Notes: a model not told the origin generated them from the sequence alone. A stretch of 64,000 nt of DNA from Bremia lactucae (GCF_004359215.1 NW_027152062.1:528737-592736); one strand, 5' to 3'; shown: positions 42,430-54,040, counted from the first letter of the stretch. Numbers and translations: made by a program.

Positions 42430-42870
42430 TGTAACGGAGCAACTTTGCTCCTGATGTCAGAGGAAGACTTGTACTTTTAAAACTCAGTGAGTGGTACAAG
42501 CCTGCAAAGCTTAGTGAATCCTAGTTCAAGGGATTTAGGGGCTCGCAGAATCAAGTGGCAACTAGTGCCTGAGAGTATATACCTTAAAAAGGATTTTTTC
42601 TCTCACAGATCAATGCGCAAGCCTTTAAAAAGGCACAAGATGCTTAAAGATCGAAAAAAGAATCAAAATTTATTTTGTTAATAAAATCTCAAACCTTAAT
42701 CTATCTAAAGTAAACACATTTTGGCCGCTAGATTTATATCTAGCAGCTACCGCATATGTAAACTTATGATAGATGGGATTCTATTGATTCACTATTTTGA
42801 ATAAAATAAATGGGTATTTTATTTATAAAGTAAACGTACCACAGCAACGGTTCACTAACTGAAGTGTACC
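42430..42870 (-). repeat. LTR-D copy 3
   Basis: TGTAACGGAGCAACTTTGCT at 42430, then CCTAGTTCAAGGGATTTAGG, GTGGCAACTAGTGCCTGAGA and ACGGTTCACTAACTGAAGTG, matching 21335-21785. The right end stops about eight bases short of the U3 terminus and is joined to convergent-ORF sequence. Confidence 0.8.
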
Positions 42871-42879
42871 CGGGCGTAA

Positions 42880-43260
42880 GGTATTGCTCATAAAGAGCTT
42901 CGAGAGCAACGTGTTCCTCCAGCGTCCTCGCGAGGTCCAGATGGTCAAGCTGCGACCCATAAATTCTTTTAGGCGCTCTTCCACACGAAGTGTAGCGAAT
43001 CGATATTCACTGTGAGCTTTTGCTCTTGCAAGGTCTGCAGCTTGACGACGAGCTTGTTCCTACATGAGGATTGCCTGCTCTTGCTCTTTATGTTTCGCAA
43101 TTATGTTGGACTCAGGGTCCGGTATCCTGCGCAATGCAGCTAACAAATCCACTACATCTCGTTCTGGGAACGAATTTAGGGCCTGCCGAAATTCGTTTAC
43201 ACGTGGAGGCGTGTAAGAGCGACGCTCTTTTTCCTCATCCTCCGATGGAGTGTACATTCA
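42880..43260 (-). pseudogene. Convergent ORF of family D, copy 2, in an inverted segment
   Basis: Minus-strand frame from ATG at 43257: YTPSEDEEKERRSYTPPRVN, FPERDVVDLLAALRRIPDPE and after one stop EQARRQAADLARAKAHSEYR then FATLRVEERLKEFMGRSLTI. It matches 5260-4870 (-). A polypurine tract CAGTCTGATGGGG lies at 43420-43432 in plus orientation, so this segment has the orientation of copy 1 and is inverted with respect to the minus-strand pol to its right. Confidence 0.5.
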
Positions 43261-43436
43261 TAGTTCACCATCTTTCTATCGTGGATGAAGATGCTAAGAG
43301 TCTGTGACTCGCGCTCAGTTGTCATCAGACAAAGGAATGGAATACACATCCAAACGGTTAGCTGTTTATGTTCCAATCTCAAAGCGGAAATGAAGCGAAT
43401 GTTGTCACAAGCTCCAACAGTCTGATGGGGTAGGAA

Positions 43437-44215
43437 ATTCCGATCGTTCTGTTTCCAAACGAATCAAAAAGCGAAAACGACGCTTCGTTTTAATACTGGG
43501 TCCATCGGCTCGCCGCCTTCGCAACATCTGGGCAATAAGAGAGTCTGCAGATGTGGATGATGCTCGTTTAAAACGAAAGCTTTGCTTGGATTTCACCAAA
43601 GTACGACCAAAGGCCAGTTACGTTCGGTGTTTATGCCTCAAAACGAGGATAGGCCTAGCCAACACTTCAGTGAATCAGTTGCCCGCGGAACCATTGATCG
43701 AAACTGCACTATAGATCCACCTAATTCCATTCTAGTGGTGGGAAGCGTCGTTTGACGCAAGTTGACCCTGAGCGTGGCCCACAAAATGCCAACGGCGTAC
43801 GGGCAATCATGCCGCAGAGGTACCTCAAACTCACAAGAGCATTCTGAAGAGGGGGGTCAAGCCACTTCACCAGATACTGATAATGACCGTTGCGACGACG
43901 TCGATTAAAAAGCTTCTCCTCGTGAAACTGAAGGTTTCCGCGCTTATCAAGCAACGTGGGAGGGGGCCAAAATTTTGGCGGAAGCGTTTGATGCTTTAAA
44001 GCACGAGGTGCAACTTCTTCGCGAAGGCTTTGCTCGAATTGAGGGCTCTTTTGTCGCGGTCCAAAACCGTCTTTAAATGCTGGTACGTCAGCAACCTCGT
44101 TTAGAGGGTCATCTGGACATCCTGGTGCGGATGCAGCAGTCTGCGGCACGGCCGTCGTTTTCGGCGCAAACGCCTCCAAGTCCACATGGGAAGGGTTTCG
44201 ATTTGGATTAAGCAA
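43437..44215 (-). pseudogene. Chromodomain and C-terminal tail of pol (family D)
   Basis: The minus-strand frame 44215-43721 begins after integrase and contains NEVADVPAFKDGFGPRQKSP and the chromodomain EKLFNRRRRNGHYQYLVKWL followed by DPPLQNALVS. After a gap comes the basic tail SLIAQMLRRRRADGPSIK and FLIRLETERSEF (43599-43437). The chromodomain is typical of chromoviruses (a Ty3/gypsy branch). Confidence 0.85.
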
Positions 44216-45330
44216 GCATACGTGAAACCACTGGGTGTGTACGCAGCTTGCTAGGAAGGTTTAGCGTGAAAGCTAGTCCCTTCTTGGCGACGACCCAAAA
44301 TGGTCCAATGAAGTTTAGGCACAAGTTGGTCTTAAGGACCGCAGAAACCAAGTTTATAGGTAGGTTTGTAGCGTTTAACAAAACTCAGTCTCCGACCGCA
44401 TAACAATCAATACAACTTCTGTTTAAAGCATCAGCTTCTTCTTCCTGTTTGTCTTGGCTATCAGCCACTGTGATACGCATGTCTTAAGACACTAAATCGC
44501 ATTGCAAGAAACTCGCTTACTTGTTTACGGTAACAGGGCTGATATCAGCAAGCCTATCAGCTAATTCTTTCCCACCAAGCCCTGAACCACGTAGTGGTAC
44601 CGTCAACAGAACGCGTCGGCGCGCGAGACCGTTCATATTGAACGGAGTGTAGCCTGTATACGCATGTACAGCATTATTTGACGCAAACCTTACTATCGAG
44701 AACGTTGAGATCCAGCGCTTTGGGGTCTCAACACACATACTGCGCAGAACGGCTTTAATGACGCGAATGACACGTTCAGTCTGACCATCGGTCTGCGGAT
44801 GGTCCTCGGTGGACATGTCCAATCTGGTGACAAGCACTCAGATAATTGACAGCCAGAGTTCACCCTTGAAACAGGCGTCTCGATCAGAGATAGTTGCCAC
44901 TGGCAAACCGTGTTGTCGAAGCACGCGATCGATGAACAGCCTTGCTGTACCTTCACCATTAATGGTATCCGGCCCAGCCGCTAAGTGAGCCATTTTGCCC
45001 AATCGGCCAACAAAGACACTATGGCGGAATTACATGTCAAATATTTTGGTAGGCTAAGCACAAAATCCATACTAATGGACTCTCAACACCCTGTATGTAC
45101 GGGCAGATTTGCCAGTGGTGCAGCAGCATGAGCCGAGGGTTTGATCCGTTGGCAAGTTTTCCATGTAGGAACGTATGTGCTGACCCATTTGTAAAGCTTG
45201 GACCACCAATTTATCTGGATTCCGGAGCCGTAAGTCTTTTCTTTACCGAGATGACCACCAAGAACGGTCATAAGAATTCCATACCTTAAATCCTAATCAT
45301 AAAAAAACGATGTGCGGGGTTTCCGCAGCA
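44216..45330 (-). pseudogene. Integrase (family D)
   Basis: Minus strand: LGGHLGKEKTYGSGIQINWW then SKLYKWVSTYVPTWKTCQRI (HHCC finger, 45260-45140), the Asp region near 44990-44880, LDMSTEDHPQTDGQTERVIR (Glu region, 44825-44765) and FASNNAVHAYTGYTPFNMNG. The GPF module is decayed near 44330. Many frameshifts. Confidence 0.8.
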
Positions 45331-46110
45331 TCCGTGCAATAAAGCAACAAGTCATTATAATTAGAAAATCGATGTGACCACGCACACAAATTTGCCGACA
45401 ATTTAACGTCCGACTCAGTGCTCTTAAGAGCTCGTAGCAGAGCTACATAACGTTTCATACTGGGTGTTAGCCGAACGGATTCATTCAGTAATAGGCGACA
45501 TTATAGTCGTTAAATGAGAGAGCTAAAAATTTGGCCTGCGTGATAACGCACCAGCCAAAGCATTCTGCTTGCCAGGCTTATATTTCACCTCGAAATTGTA
45601 TTCTGCGAAATTTGAAAGCCATCGAGCCATTCTCTGTGATAGATGGGACGACTTGGTCGCAGTGCGTAAAGACGCGTGATCTGTATATATCACAAACGGC
45701 TTAGAGCCAAGCAGAAGCTCTAAAATTGACAAGAGCATACTTCATTGCAAGTAACTCTTTGTCAGGAACTGGGTAGTTTTTTCCGCAGCTTTAAGCTGTC
45801 TAGACTCGAACGCTATTACACGTTCGCACCCATCATTATCTGTTTGTAACGGAGCAATGCCGATAGCAAAATCCGATGCGTCACAGACGACACTGAAAGG
45901 CCAGTTTGGATTCGGTGGAGCCAGAATCGGGCATGGATAAGACTATCCTAGTTGCCTCAAAAGCATCATTTATCGGTGCTTGTACAGCACCAATCTGTAT
46001 CCTTTTAAGGAGATTAAAATATGGCCGAGCCATATCAGCGTAATTCTCGCTATATTTGTGCAAGTAGTTGGCGAGGCTTAACCACTTACGCAAATCCTTT
46101 TGATTCTTAG
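45331..46110 (-). pseudogene. RNase H and RT thumb (family D)
   Basis: Minus strand: RKWLSLANYLHKYSENYADM then ARPYFNLLKRI (46093 down) and LLGSKPFVIYTDHASLRTAT, KSSHLSQRMARWLSNF, KYKPGKQNALAGALSRRPN (45738-45523). About 45770-46280 is almost identical to 18410-18910, including a shared one-base deletion (GCCCGATTCTGG). Confidence 0.85.
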
Positions 46111-46119
46111 GAATCGGCC

Positions 46120-46900
46120 AAACAACTATGGCTTTTACTTCAGCGATATCCGCTCAAAGACCTCGCTTCCCGATGAAACACCCTAAGAAGAAAATTTCTT
46201 CTGCGCCAAAAATGCATTTTGATGCATTGGCATACAATTTATTTGTGAACATACACTCGAGCTCTGCTCGCAAATGGTCTATGTGGTTTCCACATCCGTC
46301 TGGCCCTGTTCCGCCCGACTGTGGACAAATATGTCATCAAAATATGTATGTGCAAAACCTCGATGTGGACGGAACAGTTGCGTCACTAGACGATTAAATA
46401 TTGCCGTAGCGTTGTAAAGCCCTTGTAGCATACAAACTACTCCCATAGTATACCGCTTGGGAAGCTAACCGCTGTAAAGAAGATATCGCTAGATCGCATG
46501 AACCGTTGGTAATAACCATCGACTAAGTCAAGTGCACTGTACATCGTACATCCCGCCATTTTGTTCTGGGGAACATCCTTGCTAGGATTGGAGGTTTGTG
46601 CTGTTATAGTGGCAGTATTAAGCTTATTATAAGCATGTGCAATGCGCCATTTACCACATGGCTTTTTGACACAAAACGTCGATGTTGACCGGGGAAATTT
46701 GCTCTCTCGTACCATTTTAGCCTCGTGCTTAGCCCGGAAGAAATAGTCAATAACGTCACCTGTTCCTTTGGTAAGGCCACTGTTGTGTGACACAGTATTA
46801 AGTTCCAGGAACGAAGTCAATTTCATGACGGACACCTCTATCCGGGGATAAAACAGATGGTGGATTGGTACATACCACATCTTGGAATTTCTTAATTAAG
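46120..46900 (-). pseudogene. Reverse transcriptase (family D)
   Basis: Minus strand: DVIDYFFRAKHEAKMVRESK, STFCVKKPCGKWRIAHAYNK, TATITAQTSNPSKDVPQNKM, motif A SALDLVDGYYQRFM, TAVSFPSGILWE. Motif B and C regions are damaged (46440-46330). Confidence 0.85.
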
Positions 46901-47800
46901 GAATAAAAATGGATCCGTAGGATCTCTAAGGATTCGACGATCCACTCCGCGCACTAAGCGCAGCTTTTGTGTCCTCCAGGGCAGCTTCGTCCCGAAGCGA
47001 CGATGAGTTTAACTCAATCGTTGGACGAACGACTACCATCTCGGATAAGTCGCCAGCCTTTAAGGCTCTGCCGCACTCATCAAAAGACATTTCGTCTAGC
47101 TCGAAAATAGCATACAATGAAGGAATTGCCGAAAGGCTAACTTCTTCCTCGATTTTATCGGTACACCATTTACAAGCGTTTGCAACTGCTCGCTCGTATA
47201 TTTTTGTGAGGGTATGGACGCTTCGCGTTCCCCTGTCTCGGGGTAGAGACAATACACCTCTTAGAGGCCAGGCCTGTGTTTGGTTCTAAACCAGAGCTGG
47301 TGTCTAATCCGACATTCAACGAGGAGTTACGTAACTCAAATTCCTTGTGAAGTGACCGTTTACGTGTCTCTTCACGAGCATTAAAAGGGTTTGACGCGAA
47401 ATGCCCTGGCGAACCGCCAATCGTTTCACTGCTAACACTCAGTATGGTGCCACCTCGGCCGACCACACTCGTTTAAATTAGACGTGCCACTCCGCGTATC
47501 CCAGGGATATTACACCCTTGACGAATTGGCCTTTGATCTGCAATGCTTTGAGCATTCAGTGAATCTTTATTAAGACGCACCTCCTTGAGGCTCAATAGAG
47601 CATAGGTCTTCCGCGCCCCGCACCTACTGGGTATCGACGTTTCCCGCACCGTACCAGATTTCTGGTATAGATCAGAATAGGGGCTCTTTCGAGCTTTACG
47701 CGTATTGCGAAGGGGTCAGGCCGGACGTAAATGTTTCGTGCTTCCGCACATACAACATCTACGGGTATTTTAATGCTGTTTCACAACTTGAAGTGCTTCT
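46901..47800 (-). pseudogene. RT N-terminal linker and gag end (family D), protease deleted
   Basis: Minus strand: MVGRGGTILSVSSETIGGSP and FNAREETRKRSLHKEFELRN (47466 down), [20 protein letters not shown] then [20 protein letters not shown] (47150-47020). Further right, 47560-47700 matches the end of gag (GRPTGEDL-type words at 20290-20340), and 47700-47800 the knuckle region. The protease expected between about 47480 and 47590 is gone. Confidence 0.7.
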
Positions 47801-48185
47801 GTTTCACTAAGTCGGCACTTACAAAAAGCTTTACGATACATGAAAATTTACCGGAAAGGTCTCCCGGAAAAGCAGCAGAGTATGCAGTAAAAAAGTACGA
47901 ATCCCACCGACGTGTACACAATTCTATTTTGATAAATGTGGATGTTATGACAAGATGAATAGTGAGTGTCCAACTGCGGCTTTACTGAGCACCTTTACCG
48001 ACCGTTTATTGACGGTTTCCTGCAAATTCTCAGGACAAAAAACTATTTGTTCACGGCCAAATTCTCTCCGGCCTACCAAAATTTAGAAGACTTTTGCAAT
48101 GCTACTGCTCCATGTAAAGGTGAGACTAAGATATTATAAAGAAATTGATTTAAAATATTGAAAAACACGACCAAGCGATTTCCGG
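47801..48185. other. Unassigned segment
   Basis: No LTR or pol words. A plus-strand frame (to 47958) reads SFTIHENLPERSPGKAAEYA and, after a shift, a Cys-containing stretch FDKCGCYDKMNSECP; I cannot name it. It may be a captured host fragment or part of another element. Confidence 0.3.
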
Positions 48186-48310
48186 ATTTCCCCTGAGCCT
48201 TGAATGTTGCGGGTGCACGTGGTGAGTCACTACGTGAGAGCGACCCCTCTTTGGCGGTCGACTCTGAATGCGAGCCTGATATCTTCCATTTCTTTGGAGT
48301 CGATTCCGTG
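48186..48310 (+). pseudogene. Convergent ORF of family A, N-terminal fragment
   Basis: Plus strand reads NVAGARGESLRESDPSLAVD then SECEPDI, matching DVAGARGESPRECDPSSEVD YECES at 32690-32580 (-). It is isolated between unassigned sequence and a minus-strand family F integrase, so it has been moved from its element. Confidence 0.55.
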
Positions 48311-48399
48311 CGCATTACATCCGCGTCGACCCGATTTGACTCGTTCTGTTTAGTCACTAAACTGTGAATGATCGGCTGTTGACATTTAAAGCTTGCTAT

Positions 48400-48910
48400 C
48401 CAGCAGCTCAGACTCATTACGCCAACATCTTGACGAAACACGTGGACCTCGATCCGATACCATGAATTCGGGCATCCCTTGTAGTTGGTACACATGATTT
48501 AGAAACAAGAGAGCTGCCTACTTGCCTTGATCGTGCTGCAACATGGTGCTACATGGTGCTAAATGCAGCATTTTTCTCAGTCTATCTACAAAGACGACGA
48601 GTCCCGTCCGACCGTTATGGTCAGGCGGCATGCCAAACATGAAGTCCAGACTGACCAATTCTAACAATCCTTTGGAATCGGCAGGGGCTTTGACGGAGCT
48701 TTGCTGCAGAGTGCAGGCTTGATGCGCTAACATTATTCGCAGAACGAATATAGTTGACCACCCATCGATACAGGTGTGGCCACCAAAATTTCTCTAACAC
48801 TCGTAATAATGTCTTTGACGGCCCAGATGCCCGCTCGATGGTGCATTATGAGGCTCGTTAAGTATCTTCAGCTCTTGCAATTCGTGTGACCACTCAATAA
48901 AAAAAGGTCA
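48400..48910 (-). pseudogene. Integrase core fragment (family F)
   Basis: Minus-strand frame 48733-48518: CTLQQSSVKAPADSKGLLEL then VSLDFMFGMPPDHNGRTGLV and VFVDRLRKMLHLAP; the first catalytic Asp (SLDF) is present. Sequence at 48740-48900 matches the finger at 39360-39520. It continues to about 48400 in decayed form (YRIEVHVFRQDV). Confidence 0.75.
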
Positions 48911-48949
48911 GTATTGCTCTTTCTCACAAAAGAATTCTTCGGCTCGAGG

Positions 48950-49600
48950 TAAAATGGTCAAACTGTTCTGTGTTATCGCCAATGACGCGGGAGCCGCATA
49001 TACATATCCGTGCTGGACAAGCATTGAAGGTGATACTATTAACGCAACTAACGACAGTCTCATCCATGGTCCGATTTTGGCTCTGCCAAATCCTAATTGG
49101 CCTTTCAGTGTCGTCTGTGACGCATCTCATTTTGCCAACGGTAGTGCACTGTTACAAACAGATGAGGATGTACGGCAACGCGTAATTGCGTTCGTGTCTA
49201 GCCAGCTTAATGCTGCAAAAAATTATTATCCTGTTCATGACTAAGAGCTACTTGCGATGATGTATGCTCTTGTCAAATTCAGAGGCATCTACTTGGCTTT
49301 AAGCTTTTTGTACTCTCTACAGATCATGCGTTTTAACGTGCCGCGACTTAGTTGCCTCATCTCTCACACCGAATATAACTTAAAAATAAAGTACCGACCG
49401 GGAAAGCAAAATTCTTTTTTTTTGGCTGATGCGTTGTCTCACCGCCCTGATTATGAGCTGGCTCATGTGACAACCGTGACGTCACCGATCACTGATCATA
49501 TACGTTCGGCTTATGCAACAGATGACCAATGTGAGGCTTTCCTTTGCGCTCTCGGCAGCAAGGAGTTTCAATACTCAAGCATTAAATTGTCGGCTTGATT
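48950..49600 (+). pseudogene. RNase H (family D)
   Basis: DSLIHGPILALPNPNWPFSV then VCDASHFANGSALLQTDEDV and VIAFVSSQLNAAKNYYPVHD (49050-49240), LADALSHRPDYELAHVTTVT (49423-49480). The middle of RNase H (YTDH) is altered. RT is absent upstream, where family F sequence ends. Confidence 0.85.
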
Positions 49601-50435
49601 AAGAGCAAGCTTCCATCGATATCCTACCGGTAAGGGGCCTTTGTTCAATTCGACTGACGCCGCGGATTTTTCGCGCATCGTAGTACCTCACAATGAGGAC
49701 CAATAAGTATCGCGATCTCGTTGAGGAACATGCTTCGGTTTTTAGTGGTCATCTCATTCGTTAAAAGACCTATGCTCTATGAACATTCGTGCTTACCATT
49801 ATTAGAGTTTGGGCCATGTTATTATGGTTTAAACTCTATAAATGGTAAGCAAATATGTTTGCACATTCAAAACTTGTCAACGGTTTAAACCCTCGGCGCA
49901 TGCGACGGCACCGCTTGCCAGTTTGCCCTTACCCACCGGGTGTTGGAAGTCCATCAGTATGGATTTTATGTTTGGCCTACCAAATACTCGGCCGGTAACA
50001 CTGGCTTCGTCACCCTTGTTGGTCGTTTGAGCAAAATAGCTCATTTAGCGGCTGTGTCAGATACAATCGATGGTGAAGGTACAACAAAGCTGTTTTTTGA
50101 TCGTATGTTTCAGCAACACGGCTTGGCAGTGGCAATTGTCTTCTATAGAGATGTTTACGTTCTAGAAGTCGATATTTCGAGTGCTTGGTACTAGATTGGA
50201 TATGTCCACGGCGGATCAACCGCAGACCGATGGTCAAACTGAGCGTGTTGATAGCGTCATTAAGACGTTCGTCGCAGCGTTTGCGCTGGGGCACAATGCT
50301 TCTGTTTTGAGTTTTCTGTTTTGAGGTTGCGTTGAACAGCGTTGTGCATGCCCCAACGGGCTATATTCTGGTTTTCGTGAACGGCCTCACACACCCACGC
50401 GTTTTATTAACGCTACTACTACATGGTTAAAGGAT
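49601..50435 (+). pseudogene. Integrase (family D)
   Basis: KYVCTFKTCQRFKPSAHATA (CC half of the finger, 49850-49910), SISMDFMFGLPN (about 49950-49985), GFVTLVGRLSKIAHLAAVSD, LFFDRMFQQHGLAVAIVFYR (Asp region lost), then STADQPQTDGQTERVDSVIK (Glu region, about 50206-50265) and LNSVVHAPTGYILVFVNG (about 50333-50385). The ORF 49940-50194 is open. Several frameshifts. Confidence 0.8.
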
Positions 50436-51150
50436 TTATGGGAGAGGAATGGCCGATCGAATTGCTGATATCAGCCCTGTTACGATTAAGAATCAGGTTT
50501 GCGAGTTTCTCGCAACGCGATCGAATGTTTTACGACGTGTGCGCGATACAATGGCTGATAGTCAGTATAAGCAAAAGGAACAAGCGGATGATAAAGGCGG
50601 AAGCTATATTGATTCTTATGAGGTCGATGACCAAGCAATTCTTAAATGCTTGATATCTACCTACTTACGTAGTATTGCGGTCTTAAAGACCACATTGCGT
50701 CCGCGCTTTGTTGGACCATTTACAGTCGTGGCTAAGAAGGCCTGGTTTATGCGGCAAACCTCACGTGCAAGCTACATACACACCCAGTGTTCTGCGTTGG
50801 CTTACTCAAGCCATATAGGGGGGATCCTTGCCATGTGGGTGGAAAGGCACTCGCGCTGACTTAGTCGGAGGCGCCGTTATATTGCTGCATCCTCATCAGG
50901 AGGTCCAGCTGGCCCTCTAAACGAGGTTGATAATGCTCCAAAGTCATCAGACGATCTTGGACCTCACCAAGGATACTCTTCGCTCGAGCATAAATCTCAC
51001 GGAATAGTTACACCTGGTCGTAACGCGAACACATACGCCGCCGATTTTCCGCCCTCTTCCTGCGTTGCTCGACGAGCAGGGGGACCTCCAGTTCTACGTC
51101 GAAATACTTCTGAAGCGACGTCGTCGTAATGGTCAATACCAGTAATAAGT
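50436..51150 (+). pseudogene. Integrase C-terminus and chromodomain (family D)
   Basis: MADRIADISPVTIKNQVCEF then LATRSNVLRRVRDTMADSQY and LKTTLRPRFVGPFTVVAKKA (50680-50740; GPF module). The chromodomain follows in broken form (about 51040-51150, FPPSSCVARRAGGPPVLRRN then KRRRRNGQYQ). 51151-51299 has no recognised feature. Confidence 0.75.
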
Positions 51151-51299
51151 AAACAGATTAGTATCATCCTAAGTATCCTGAAAAACTATGCCAATAAGTG
51201 CCCGAATCGAAGTTTGGGAAAGTTTAAGCCACGCTATAGACGGAATTGAACATCGCGCGAACTCCAAGTCGCCCTATAAAATATACATTGTTACTTGGA

Positions 51300-51804
51300 C
51301 TGCTTTAAAAAGCACGTTTCGCTAGCACTGCCTCGGTACTAACTAACCTACACTGATAAAAGTGAAGGTTAACGTGCCGCCGAATATTTCACGTACACGA
51401 CGTTCAAAGTAAGGAATGTAAGTTGCTGAATTCTTAGCAACTAAAGGGCAATACTTAGAAGGCTTAATATATAAAAAACTAAGCCTTTTAAGTATTGACC
51501 TTTAGTTGCTAAGAATTCAGCTGAAAAAATATAATTTACTTTCTACATATTGCAATCTTTTCAACTACGTAAATATAATATTTTAAGTATGTATAACGCC
51601 TCATTTCTCACCGCCCTTCCGCGCGTCGAGCAGCAATTGGCGCGTTTTTTTTAATTCTTATACCAACAAACTGTTGCATTGCTGCTACAGTATTTCCGTA
51701 AATAGTAATATTGGAATGTAACGTAAAAATATAAAAAGATAATATGTTATTCTATTTGACTATTTCTCTTATAGATTATTCTATTTATGTTGGGACCCCC
51801 CCCC
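51300..51804 (-). repeat. LTR-B-like LTR with a long internal hairpin (3' LTR of the minus-strand element)
   Basis: The left end CGTTTCGCTAGCACTGCCTC, CACTGATAAAAGTGAAGGTT and TTCACGTACACGACGTTC matches the inner end of LTR-B (327-420). The right end passes into a run of nine C (51796-51804), a G-rich polypurine-type tract on the minus strand, and then CAGTCAGTATAGTGACTG as at 851. A 42-nt inverted repeat sits at 51425-51466/51480-51521. Confidence 0.7.
51425..51521. repeat. Inverted repeat, 42-nt arms, 13-nt loop
   Basis: Arms 51425-51466 and 51480-51521 are complementary at 40 of 42 positions; they start GCTGAATTCTTAGCAACTAA and end in TTCAGC. It occupies the place where shorter stem-loops occur in the other LTRs. 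Confidence 0.9.
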
Positions 51805-51944
51805 AATCTACAGTCAGTATAGTGACTGATGTAGAGTGAGAGAGAGTACTATTGTGTCTCTATCTGTAAGAAAGCACTTATAAGTTTATTTAAAATCCAG
51901 CCTTTAGGTATCGCGACGAAACCCGTGTGCGTCGCCTCTAAGGT

Positions 51945-52210
51945 GTCAAATTCCGACTCCAGTGGGCCAAGTGGTTAAGCACTGGAACGGGGACCGGGAT
52001 GTGCGTGGATCGATACCCGCGGAGGGCGGTACGATGAAATATCGCCAAAGATAGGCTAATGAGCAGACGATCAACCATCCAATGGATGACCGCCCTGCCA
52101 ACCCGCACCGAAGGTATGTGAAAGTTAGGTGGGAGGAGGCCCTTTAGCCGAATATCCCTATAGTGCAATGAGGGATGCGGGGTCCTGTAAGGAAAATTCG
52201 TCAAAATTGA
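51945..52210 (+). mobile_element. Possible tRNA-derived SINE
   Basis: This 260-bp segment has no counterpart in the related copy at 950-1090. It starts with a tRNA-like head: TGGGCCAAGTGG (51963-51974; close to a Pol III A box) and GATCGATAC (52008-52016; fits the B box GWTCRANNC), 33 bp apart. GTCAAATT at 51945-51952 and GTCAAAATTG near 52202 may be target duplications. No oligo-A tail is clear. Confidence 0.4.
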
Positions 52211-52249
52211 ATTTCTAAGGTGGGAAATCTAGCATCTTCACGGCTAAGT

Positions 52250-53380
52250 GTATCTGATGATAAAGCAAAACACATCAGTAGACGTTCAAACGTCTACCGA
52301 TGAAAAAACTCACCTCCAACTCCAATTGGGAATCTAAATGAAAAGGATGCATTGTCCGACTCAAATCATCTGCAAAACTTTTTGTTTCATCCGGGGATGA
52401 CGCCGTTAAACCCGTGGGTTCTGGCGTTACGACAAATAATTATTTGCGAATTTACCAAATTCGTCTCAACTCTTGTCGTGGTGTCATCTTGTGATAATTC
52501 CTATAACTGTGACGATGCTGAAGATGTTAACTTGCATCAATAGGCACGAAGTAATCGTACAGATCACTTCAAAAGATATGTTAGATGAAGGGCTAATAGT
52601 AGTCAAAGGGCGTGGGGCCGCAATACGCTGCGTGTGCTACCCAAAGAAACCTTGGTTGTTCACTGAGGGCAATTTAATTGTAGGTCTGAATGACCAATGA
52701 ACAATACAGAATTCTGTTGTTCCACTCATTCAGATTTCACAGGACTGATATGGACGAAAAGCCTTATACTGTCATCGATGATACACTTGCGAGCGTGCCA
52801 ATGATGCGAACTCTTTGTTTCAGGCTTGGGAAACATGCATACAGAATGTACAAATCATAGGCCGCAAGACCTGGCTAGACAATCTGGTTACGGCACGGGA
52901 CCGGTTTAAAAAGAGGTCCATACTCGGTGCACGCTAAAAGTAGCACCATTTGTCTAGAGAAGCAAGCTTACCTTGCCTCTCTTGGATAGACTCATGTCCT
53001 AGTTGCGTTAAAGACGCAGTTAATGCCCTTAGGGACGCGTACACCCTAAATTATCTTCACTGAAGGAAGGAAGCGCTTCTGAATATTCGAGGCCATCAAT
53101 GAATGAGAAGGAATAGGTTAAATTGGGTTCAACTTACTTGTCAGGCTCGACTATTCGCTAACATGATCACAGTCGCGATTGCTTGAGGCCGTGGATCGTA
53201 CAAGTGATCGTCAGCATGACTTACAGACGACGGTGAGCGGTCTTCGCATCGATCGGTCGAAAGGCCGATCAAATATTGCGGTAGAGCGATTGGTAACCGA
53301 ACTAACGCTACCAGCCCTTCGCAACGAGCTAGCAGCAGCTCGTCACGATATTTCGTCTTTGTAGAATTAAGTGAAACGTC
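52250..53380 (+). pseudogene. Convergent extra ORF of family A, copy 4
   Basis: Plus strand, facing the minus-strand integrase end at 53605-53141. Blocks in order: PPTPIGNLNEKDALSDSNH (about 52315-52370), SSCDNSYNCDDAEDVNLH (about 52487-52540), GRGAAIRCVCYPKKPWLFTE (52610-52668), the conserved domain SLFQAWETCIQNVQIIGRKT (about 52812-52870) with WLDNLVTARDRFKKRSILGA, then HHLSREASLPCLSW, and a C-terminal charged stretch VERLVTELTLPALRNELAAA (53281-53340). It has the same layout as copy 1 but diverged DNA. Stops are present. Confidence 0.6.
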
Positions 53381-54040
53381 CGACCCAAGGTCATCAGTCT
53401 CTGGCGGATGTTTTGGACCATACCGCTGTGTTACGCACACGAAAGTAACCTCGTACTGGTAGTACGGCCGAAGCCGTCCGATGTAAAACGTAGAATGCGT
53501 GCGCATCCTACAAAGCAGCTTGATCGCGTTTGCATTGCCTTGGCTGTGCAATACACGAAACTGAACCAATATACCTAGCAGGAATTTATTACTGCCCACA
53601 TTCATCTATACATTTATAGGCAGGTTAATCGTAAACAGTAGGACTAGCTCAATTACTTTAATAAATAAAGCGTCTACTTTTCCATTTTGTCCAGCGTTTC
53701 ATTTCTGTTCATCCACCGCATCAGCGATGGGGTCCTGCACGAAGCAGACCACTGCTTCTCGAGCCAACAGACATTCTCGGGGTGACTCGGTTTTTTAGGT
53801 GTTTTCAGTGCGTTCGGTGCTGACTGCAGACAAACTAAATTCCTCTTAAGTGAAAGCGTCATTGCTCTCACTAGTGATCAACTGTCGATGCTGAATTTAT
53901 CAGCATCATTATTATCAAAGTCAGCAGTAGCCTCTTTGCTATTGCTGAGTTTGTCTTATCCGACGTTAATTAGATTAACATCGGTATTCAATTGCATTGA
54001 CTGGTGGTGTATTAAGAGCCATATGCGTATGATCAAAATA
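53141..54040 (-). pseudogene. Integrase C-terminus and linker (family A)
   Basis: Minus strand: acidic linker remnants (54000-53650), then NVGSNKFLLGILVQFRVLHS and NAIKLLCRMRTHSTFYIGRL followed by RPYYQYE (53602-53450), a decayed GPF module. The left part overlaps the end of the convergent ORF by about 240 bp, in contrast to the short gap at 2510-2522. Confidence 0.75.
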
